Origin: a virus
Length of the DNA stretch: 36,603 nucleotides
Reading direction: 5' to 3' (one strand)
IMG/VR virus record: IMGVR_UViG_3300027747_001536
Span: 1 to 36,603 of that record
Shown here: positions 30,916 to 36,603 of the stretch, piece by piece
Layout: the number at the start of each line of letters is the position of its first letter
How positions within the stretch are numbered: position 1 is the first letter of the stretch
Notes under the pieces: model-generated
What the model was told of the DNA's origin: nothing
Databases searched by the model: none
What the model saw: only the letters and a program-made list of their open reading frames with translations
Translations under genes and position numbers: made by a program

Positions 30916-31272
30916 ATGGAACTAGAAAAAGAAATCTTCCCTGGCAAGACATTGGCGAATTTGGTGGAAGAGGTCTATAACAAACACAAGTCACAAGATT
31001 CATCAATAAAATCAGAGATATTACGTCTTGCTGACATGATAGAAGGTCCTGGCGACGCTATCGTTCTTGTGCCCATGATTAAAGGCCTATTGGATTCTAG
31101 CCTTAAAAACGATGAAGTGCTAATGAAAATACTTAGTGCTTTTCAAAAATCTGCGGATGCCAAGGACAAGTCTGTAGAAGACGGAGGACTTTTAAGCGAG
31201 AAAGACATAGAGCAATTAATGAGCGAGGTAACTTCAATAGGACAAGGCACTAAACAATTACCTAAAGCGTAA
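30916..31272 (+). CDS. Unknown 118-aa helical protein before the baseplate genes
   Basis: Starts MELEKEIFPGKTLANLVEEV. Helical throughout, with LADMIEGPGDAIVLVPMIKG in the middle and an acidic then polar end. No motif found. Its last base overlaps the start of the OB-domain hub gene (TAATG), so it is translationally coupled to it, which suggests a baseplate-assembly factor or small structural protein. A gp33-like coactivator is possible from size and the adjacent sigma gene, but no motif supports that. Confidence 0.65.
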   Translation: MELEKEIFPGKTLANLVEEVYNKHKSQDSSIKSEILRLADMIEGPGDAIVLVPMIKGLLDSSLKNDEVLMKILSAFQKSADAKDKSVEDGGLLSEKDIEQLMSEVTSIGQGTKQLPKA

Positions 31273-32201
31273 TGGCAAGAAAAAATAACTATAAAACTGG
31301 AAGACCTGAAGGATCTGCAGTCACTAAATCCGGCTTTTTCTACATTATAGGAAGAGTCAGTAGTATTGTGCTGTCAGATCTAGTAGAAGGCACAAAAGAA
31401 ACCGACCCAGATTTTAAAAGCTTTGGAGACTTGGGTAAAATAAGTTTTGAGATTTTGTATACTAGTTTAACCACTAGTAAAAGCAAACGCGTAAGCGACT
31501 ATGCTTATCCATTCTTTAGTTTCATTAATCAATACCCACTGATTAACGAAATTGTAATAATATTTCCAGGCCCTAGTGAAGCGCTAAACGACGACTTTCA
31601 ATCAAAGCAATTGTTTTATTTACCTCCTTACAATCTTTGGAAATTCAATCCAAATCATAGTGCGTTTCCAAATATGTTAGAATACCAACAGTTTTTGTTG
31701 GACTACTACTCTTCTCATCCTAATATTTCCGGTAAAGGCGATACTACTGTAGAGCTATTTTTGGGAGAATATTTTAAAGAGACCAATACGGTTAGAAAGC
31801 TAAAACCTTTCGAAGGAGATATTATATTAGAGTCTAGATTTGGTCAATCGGTTAGATTTGGAAGCACAACTCCTAAAATAAAAAGATCAAATTATTGGTC
31901 CAATAAGGGACCTCAAGGCAGTCCAATAACAATGATTGTAAACGGTCAAGGCGCTCCTGAAAATAGTAAAGATATTTTTGCTCCTACTTTAGAAAACATA
32001 AACAAGGATTTTTCTTCTATATATTTGACTAAAGACCAACAAATAGTAATAGAAGATTTGAATAATTTTGACTTCAGATCTTTTGGAGGAATCAATGCTC
32101 AAGCACAAGAGAGAACTGATAACATAAGAATGTCGAGCTCTCCAATAATTTCTAACGAAGAAGTAGATGCGAATACACAAGATAAAAAAGCAATAGGATA
32201 A
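31272..32201 (+). CDS. Baseplate hub protein with OB-type domain, gp5-like
   Basis: 309 aa. The N-terminal part has FFYIIGRVSSIVLSDLVEG, then YAYPFFSFINQYPLINEIVI and PPYNLW, a pattern I recall from the gp5-like hub/spike proteins of aquatic T4-like phages: a GRV strand, a loop with Y-P-L-I-N-E, and an OB barrel. Later FEGDIILESRFGQSVRFGST and QGSPITMIVNGQG are the conserved strand pairs of the same family. No lysozyme domain is present, unlike T4 gp5. It is followed by the beta-helical needle gene, so hub and needle are separate here. Confidence 0.7.
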   Translation: MARKNNYKTGRPEGSAVTKSGFFYIIGRVSSIVLSDLVEGTKETDPDFKSFGDLGKISFEILYTSLTTSKSKRVSDYAYPFFSFINQYPLINEIVIIFPGPSEALNDDFQSKQLFYLPPYNLWKFNPNHSAFPNMLEYQQFLLDYYSSHPNISGKGDTTVELFLGEYFKETNTVRKLKPFEGDIILESRFGQSVRFGSTTPKIKRSNYWSNKGPQGSPITMIVNGQGAPENSKDIFAPTLENINKDFSSIYLTKDQQIVIEDLNNFDFRSFGGINAQAQERTDNIRMSSSPIISNEEVDANTQDKKAIG

Positions 32202-32202
32202 C

Positions 32203-32637
32203 ATGTTAGATAAATTAGAATTTCCATTTACAGGCGCACAGGTGATTTTATCTTCTGATAGAATTTTATTGCACTCTAAAAAAGACGCAGTAATTATTGC
32301 CGGAAAAAGAGCAGTATCTTTGTGTTCTACTGAAACAATTAATTTGGATGCAAAAGAAAAAATTATCTTGGATTCTGACATAGTTGAACTTGGTCATGAG
32401 GCTCAGGCTCTTGGTGAAAGCGTAGTTCTTGGAAATAGTCTAGTGTTTCAATTAGAATTATTCACTGGGGCTTTAAAAGAAATAGGAGTTCAATTAGGTC
32501 GTGTAGGAGAGAATAAACAAAATATTGCTGCATCAATAACTGTAATAAAAAATCAAGGTTTACAACTTGAAGCTGCTGCTGTTCAATTAGAAGACTCTTT
32601 GCGAACATTACTTTCTAAAAACACATTTACACGATAG
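32203..32637 (+). CDS. Baseplate spike/needle protein (beta-helical repeats)
   Basis: 144 aa. Residues about 13-70 are alternating short strands (GAQVILSSDRILLHSKKDAV, IIAGKRAVSLCSTETINLDA, KEKIILDSD), the register of a triple-stranded beta-helix as in the gp5 C-terminal needle and VgrG tips. ALGESVVLGNSLVFQLELFT ends that part; the last 60 residues are a helix. It abuts the hub gene by 1 bp and the following gene directly. A trimeric puncturing tip is the natural reading, based on repeat pattern and position. Confidence 0.7.
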   Translation: MLDKLEFPFTGAQVILSSDRILLHSKKDAVIIAGKRAVSLCSTETINLDAKEKIILDSDIVELGHEAQALGESVVLGNSLVFQLELFTGALKEIGVQLGRVGENKQNIAASITVIKNQGLQLEAAAVQLEDSLRTLLSKNTFTR

Positions 32638-34599
32638 ATGGCAAATACTCCAAACTACGATGCTAGACAAAGAAGGCAGCAGGAAAGAGCCGATTTTAGA
32701 ACTGAAACCAGAAATAAGCAGGCGAATCTAAGAGCAAAAACTGGAGAGATAAATACTAAATTGACCGATGCTCAGAATGCAGGAGATTTAGGCGCTCAAT
32801 TAGATTTAATAAATAAGGCAAATCAACTAATTCCTGATGCGGATCTTGCAACTGGTTTAGAGAGAGTAGTCGGTATAGTTTCCAAAGCTATAATAAAGAT
32901 AAAGAAAGGCGTTTCTAGAGTGTTTTACGGAAAACCAAAACCCCCAGGTGCAATTTTTTTAAATCCGTTAGATATGGGATTGGTTAGAATTCTTAATCTA
33001 ATTGCAGGAATAGACTTTTGTGCTATTTTTAGTTTTGCAGCAAACCAAATACCTGATAACTTACAAAAATTTGATCCTAAAAAAGCTCCTCCTCGTAGCG
33101 CAGGATCTTTGGAAAAGAAAAAATATCAAATACAAAAGCTTGCTTACGACGTACAAGGCTATATAGATAAATTTATGGCTCTTTATTCAGGGGCCACTAC
33201 TGTTTCTAGTTTTATATCCAATAATCCTGAAACTCAAAAAGCTTTAAAAGATCTTATTGCTCAAGTTACTTCTATATTGGAAGATCTAAACGATGTAAAT
33301 TCTTCGGCTTCTTTGGTAGACGCTGAATTTTCTCAAGCTTTTCCTCAAGCCGCAATATCAAGTAATTTTATAACTAACGCTATAGGCTCTTTAAATAAAA
33401 AAATAGATCTAAGAACTTTTACTGATGTTGACTTTACCACTACGATAGACACTATGAATAAAGTGAGATCTGTGTGTATTGTAATTCAAGCGTACAACGA
33501 TCCAAAAACAGTTTTACAGCAATTAAATACCTTAACAAAGGGAAAAATTAACGAAGCTATAAAGCAATTGGACAAAATACTAGATCCTAAAAAAGCAGTA
33601 CCATTTATTAAATCAATAATAAAAACTGCAAAATCGATTGTCAAGATTATGGCCAACATAGTCAAGTACATTTCTTTGTTACAATTGGTGATCAGAGTAG
33701 GTTTGTTGCTAATAAAAATATTCTATAAATTAAGAGCCTTCTTCTTTTCTGGTATGCCTATACCTCAAGTATTCAATACAGTCAGTGGCCAAACTGCCAT
33801 TTCTGCTACTTACGAAGACGCTATACTTAATAATGGTCTAGTATACTTCTTAAAAAGATTAGCGCAAATAAACGAAATTCTTGGATTAATTAGAAGTGTT
33901 GTTTCTTACGTATTAAATAATGTAGTTTTCATCATTCCTAAGTTAGAATTAATTGCGAGAAACTTAAATAGTTGCGATAGTTGCGATGAAGACCTAAAAG
34001 CCGAATTAAATCAGACTATACAAGAACTTAAAGAGGGCGCAGATGCACTTCAAAAGTATATGGACGATTATTTTGACTCTGTAAATAACAAGAATAAAAC
34101 TTATGGAGATTTCACTATAGAGATTATTACCGAAGAAACTACAGATATTGCTTTGTCCATAAAAAGAAGATTTGGTATTGCTTTGGACGGAAAGAAAAAT
34201 AAAGTGGTACAATCAACTCCTACTTATGCTTCTGACGATACAATTATAATAAACGAAGTGAAATTGTTATTAAGCGCAGGAGGTTACACTAATAAGTCTG
34301 TTACGGGAATGAATCCTTCCGATCTAGTTATCTTAATAGAGTCGACTGCAAATCTAGGGGATCCTGATATAACTATAGACGACCTAGACGTTACCTCTAT
34401 TATTAATGGATTGGACGCTCCTGATAACGAAAACGAAGAGAATGGATTGGGTCTTAATGCCTTTGCAAATAACCTTCCAGGAGGTAAAAAGTTAAGGAAA
34501 AGAATGAGAAAGTTAATGGCTGCTTCAGTGCAAAATTTAAAAACAGATTTAAAGAGTACCGACCCAGGAGGAAAATATAGTTCTGGTATAGTACGCTAA
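32638..34599 (+). CDS. Large unknown structural protein of the baseplate module
   Basis: 653 aa. Basic, polar N-terminus (MANTPNYDARQRRQQERADF), then a conserved-looking block GAIFLNPLDMGLVRILNLIA, a region of long helices with hydrophobic stretches (ANIVKYISLLQLVIRVGLLL at about 340-360), a CDSCDED pair, and a C-terminal region with beta and acidic segments ending KYSSGIVR. It abuts the spike gene (1 bp after its stop). Position in the baseplate string and lack of enzyme motifs indicate a structural protein; the family is not recognised. A membrane-contacting tail-tip role is possible from the hydrophobic helices. Confidence 0.7.
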   Translation: MANTPNYDARQRRQQERADFRTETRNKQANLRAKTGEINTKLTDAQNAGDLGAQLDLINKANQLIPDADLATGLERVVGIVSKAIIKIKKGVSRVFYGKPKPPGAIFLNPLDMGLVRILNLIAGIDFCAIFSFAANQIPDNLQKFDPKKAPPRSAGSLEKKKYQIQKLAYDVQGYIDKFMALYSGATTVSSFISNNPETQKALKDLIAQVTSILEDLNDVNSSASLVDAEFSQAFPQAAISSNFITNAIGSLNKKIDLRTFTDVDFTTTIDTMNKVRSVCIVIQAYNDPKTVLQQLNTLTKGKINEAIKQLDKILDPKKAVPFIKSIIKTAKSIVKIMANIVKYISLLQLVIRVGLLLIKIFYKLRAFFFSGMPIPQVFNTVSGQTAISATYEDAILNNGLVYFLKRLAQINEILGLIRSVVSYVLNNVVFIIPKLELIARNLNSCDSCDEDLKAELNQTIQELKEGADALQKYMDDYFDSVNNKNKTYGDFTIEIITEETTDIALSIKRRFGIALDGKKNKVVQSTPTYASDDTIIINEVKLLLSAGGYTNKSVTGMNPSDLVILIESTANLGDPDITIDDLDVTSIINGLDAPDNENEENGLGLNAFANNLPGGKKLRKRMRKLMAASVQNLKTDLKSTDPGGKYSSGIVR

Positions 34600-34623
34600 T
34601 TAAAAAGAAAGTATCATAAACCA

Positions 34624-34631
34624 ATATTTAT
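34624..34631 (+). promoter_or_regulatory. Putative late promoter element before the 157-aa gene
   Basis: CCAATATTTATAAGATATGG; the octamer ends 5 bp before the ATG at 34637, in the 37-bp gap after the 653-aa gene. Short distance would give an almost leaderless transcript. Confidence 0.45.
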
Positions 34632-34636
34632 AAGAT

Positions 34637-35110
34637 ATGGCAAAAACAAGTCAAATAGATTTACTTAGAAAATTAATAAGGGAAGAGGTTGCAAAGGCCA
34701 TTCGTCAAGAGATGCCTGCCATTTTACAAGAGGTTCGAACCTCCAGCACTACAAAAGAGGTTATAAAAGAATCTAAACCTGTAAAAAAAGCTGTCCCATT
34801 AACTCTAAACACGCAACCAATGAGACCCGCAGCTAACTTCTCAGGCAATCCTTTGGCAAGCATACTAAACGAGACCGCAATGTCAATGGTAGAAATGGAC
34901 GACATGTCTTTTACTACTGGAAATATAGGTCCTGATTCAATTGGAGTCGATCCAACCAGCTTCTTCCAACCTAAACAAGTGGCAGTGGGAGACGTAAACA
35001 GTATGTTGTCAACAGCAAGAGCAAGTTCGGATCCAAGTATGGTACAAATAAATGAAGTACCTGACTTTACACAATTAATGAGTAAACTAAAAGCTAAAGG
35101 CGCTATTTAA
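34637..35110 (+). CDS. Unknown 157-aa protein of the baseplate module
   Basis: N-terminal amphipathic helix (SQIDLLRKLIREEVAKAIRQ), a disordered-looking lysine/threonine linker, a central segment PLASILNETAMSMVEMDDMS, and a polar C-terminus ending VPDFTQLMSKLKAKGAI. No family recognised. It overlaps the gp25 start by 1 bp (TAATGG) so is coupled to baseplate expression. Small wedge or chaperone functions are possible; nothing decides between them. Confidence 0.7.
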   Translation: MAKTSQIDLLRKLIREEVAKAIRQEMPAILQEVRTSSTTKEVIKESKPVKKAVPLTLNTQPMRPAANFSGNPLASILNETAMSMVEMDDMSFTTGNIGPDSIGVDPTSFFQPKQVAVGDVNSMLSTARASSDPSMVQINEVPDFTQLMSKLKAKGAI

Positions 35111-35523
35111 TGGCATATAACTTAAGACAAATATCACAAGACGATTTGAGACCATCTCAAGCAATAGGAGTAAAAATACCTTTTTCCGCTCCTATAGCGT
35201 TTCAATCTGTGTACACGACCAAAGAGCAAACCAAGTACAACTTAATCAACTTCTTATTAACTGATAGAAGAGAGCGCCCTTTCAATCCAACTTTTGGGGC
35301 CGGTTTAAGATCGAGACTATTCGAACAAATAGCTCAATCCTCTTTAGACGATATCAAACAATCCTTAATAGCTCAAATAGAAAACACTTTTCCAAACGTT
35401 GCGATATCTAATTTGACAGTTAATGGAGATCCCAACACTAGTTCAATAAAAATAAAATTTAGTTATACATTAAAAAATTCTAAAGAAACAGATGGTGTGG
35501 TACTCGAAATACAAAATATGTAA
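35110..35523 (+). CDS. Baseplate wedge protein, gp25-like (GPW/gp25 family)
   Basis: 137 aa (T4 gp25 is 132). Contains the family core: NLINFLLTDRRERPFNPTFG with the conserved R-x-x-x-P-F ... G-A-G-L, then RSRLFEQIAQSSLDDIKQSL and a beta hairpin NLTVNGDPNTSSIKIKFSYT. gp25 joins the inner baseplate to the sheath start. Next gene is gp6-like, as in T4-like baseplate clusters. Confidence 0.93.
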   Translation: MAYNLRQISQDDLRPSQAIGVKIPFSAPIAFQSVYTTKEQTKYNLINFLLTDRRERPFNPTFGAGLRSRLFEQIAQSSLDDIKQSLIAQIENTFPNVAISNLTVNGDPNTSSIKIKFSYTLKNSKETDGVVLEIQNM

Positions 35524-35525
35524 TT

Positions 35526-36603
35526 ATGCAGAACAATAACGTAGATATTAAATACTTAAATAAGAATTTTAGTTCTTTCAAATCTGATTTGATAGAATAT
35601 GCTAAATCCTATTATCCTGACAATTACAAAGATTTTAATCAAGCAAGTCCAGGTAGCATGTTTATTGAAATGGCTTCTTATGTTGGAGATGTTTTATCTT
35701 TCTATTTGGACAATCAATTACAAGAGACTTTTTTACAATACGCAAAACAAAAAAATAATTTATATAGTCTGGCTTATATGTTAGGTTACAGACCAAAAGT
35801 AACCAGCGCAGCTATAGTTGATCTTAAAGTTTATCAACAAGTGCCTTCTGTATTATCGGCAGGCAAATATCTTCCTGATTTTTCGTATGCTTTTTCCGTA
35901 GATCAAGGAATGCAAGTTGCTTCTAATATAAATAGTTCTAATACATTCTACTGTCCTCAAAAAATAGATTTTAGAGTTTCATCTTCTTTGGATCCAACAG
36001 ATGTTACCGCTTATACTCTTGATGGTTTTAATAATCCTACAAGTTTTTTACTATCAAAAAAAACACAAGCGATATCTGGACAAATAAAGACGCAGCAATT
36101 TAGTTTTGGAAATGCACAAAGATTCGCTACTATTAATTTACAAGATTCCAATATCATTACTATTCTTGATGCAGTGGATTCATCAGGTAATACTTGGTAC
36201 GAAGTTCCCTATTTAGCTCAAGACTATATTCTAAAACCTGTAGCAAACACCACAATAAACGATGTGAATCAAGTTCCTTACATGATTCAAAAATTACAAG
36301 TTCCAAGAAGATTTACTTCAAGATTTCAAAGTAATGCGGTATTACAAATAGAGTTTGGACCTGGAATTAATTCTGTTGCTGATAGTGCAGTTATTCCGGA
36401 TCCTAATCAAGTAAGCGTAGGCAACACTAATGGAGGATTGAGTTTATTATCAAGCTCTTTCGATCCTACAAATTTTGTTACAACTCAAACTTACGGATTG
36501 GCTCCAAAAAGCACTACTATCACTTTCACGTATCTTGTTGGAGGAGGAGCGAATAGCAATGTTTTACAGGGAGAATTAACAAAACCAATAGCAAAAACAA
36601 TTT
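35526..36603 (+). CDS. Baseplate wedge protein, gp6-like (5' part only)
   Basis: ATG at 35526, open to the window end (359 codons plus one base). The N-terminus has NFSSFKSDLIEYAKSYYPDN, then QASPGSMFIEMASYVGDVLS and FYLDNQLQETFLQYAKQ, the strongly conserved beginning of gp6/gpJ-family wedge proteins. Later GNTWYEVPYLAQDYI and LQVPRRFTSRFQSNAVLQIE are family-typical. gp6 forms the ring that ties the wedges together. Two bp after the gp25 stop. C-terminus lies outside the window. Confidence 0.93.
   Translation, partial: MQNNNVDIKYLNKNFSSFKSDLIEYAKSYYPDNYKDFNQASPGSMFIEMASYVGDVLSFYLDNQLQETFLQYAKQKNNLYSLAYMLGYRPKVTSAAIVDLKVYQQVPSVLSAGKYLPDFSYAFSVDQGMQVASNINSSNTFYCPQKIDFRVSSSLDPTDVTAYTLDGFNNPTSFLLSKKTQAISGQIKTQQFSFGNAQRFATINLQDSNIITILDAVDSSGNTWYEVPYLAQDYILKPVANTTINDVNQVPYMIQKLQVPRRFTSRFQSNAVLQIEFGPGINSVADSAVIPDPNQVSVGNTNGGLSLLSSSFDPTNFVTTQTYGLAPKSTTITFTYLVGGGANSNVLQGELTKPIAKTI

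Noticed and set aside
31989-32381. 130-aa minus-strand frame across the hub/spike junction
   Set aside because: Antisense to two well-supported abutting genes; no matching motif.
1-36603. tRNA genes, CRISPR arrays or insertion sequences
   Set aside because: No cloverleaf-forming sequence with a CCA-type end, no regularly spaced direct repeats outside coding regions and no transposase were noticed; coding density leaves little room.

Overview
The window looks like part of the genome of a large T4-type myovirus (contractile-tailed Caudoviricetes). It carries recognisable relatives of T4 gp13/14/15 (neck and tail terminator), gp17 (large terminase), gp20 (portal), gp21 (prohead protease), gp22 (scaffold), gp23 (major capsid protein), gp46/47 (recombination nuclease), gp61 (primase), gp55 (late sigma), gp25 and gp6 (baseplate wedge), and a gp5-like spike. 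Several small accessory proteins resemble families I recall from marine and freshwater T4-like phages (DUF3008, DUF5824-like, PhoH). The DNA is AT-rich, genes abut or overlap by a few bases, and starts are preceded by A-rich leaders with almost no Shine-Dalgarno sequences. That last feature, with one TTTG/TAnnTTTG-like promoter, suggests a Bacteroidota host; this is inference.

Layout: everything from the left edge to about 28.4 kb is on the minus strand and everything to the right is on the plus strand, diverging from a 141-bp regulatory gap (28408-28548). Read in the direction of minus-strand transcription, the order is: primase; a fused gp47-gp46 nuclease/ATPase; a nucleotidyltransferase fused to a ligase-like domain; an HExxH metallopeptidase; a row of small accessory proteins with zinc-binding or conserved phage domains; a GH19 endolysin; a 674-aa unknown; a membrane coiled-coil protein; terminase; portal; five unknowns in the position of the T4 core genes 67/68 (one is a 44-aa gene); protease; scaffold; major capsid protein and its terminator; PhoH; neck proteins; tail terminator; and a cut-off fibre-like protein with GS/TAS-rich repeats. 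The plus strand carries two 58-aa genes, a thioredoxin-like protein, an HD-domain protein, a membrane protein, the late sigma factor, then a baseplate module (OB-domain hub protein, beta-helical spike, two unknown structural proteins, gp25, partial gp6).

Three patterns cut across genes. First, the octamer ATATTTAT sits shortly upstream of nine genes in the right orientation on both strands, with a one-base variant before a tenth; it is a good candidate for the late promoter read by the gp55-like sigma. Second, many proteins around the capsid cluster begin with (or in one case end with) a short hydrophobic peptide ending in L-x-E, the shape of the T4 capsid-targeting and gp21 cleavage sequence, which suggests a set of proteins packaged inside the head. 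Third, the scaffold C-terminus and a core-position protein share the peptide RMQ(K/Q)LAGI, and the scaffold carries a 20-aa tandem repeat. No tRNA, CRISPR array or insertion sequence was seen, and no stretch over 300 bases lacks a gene.
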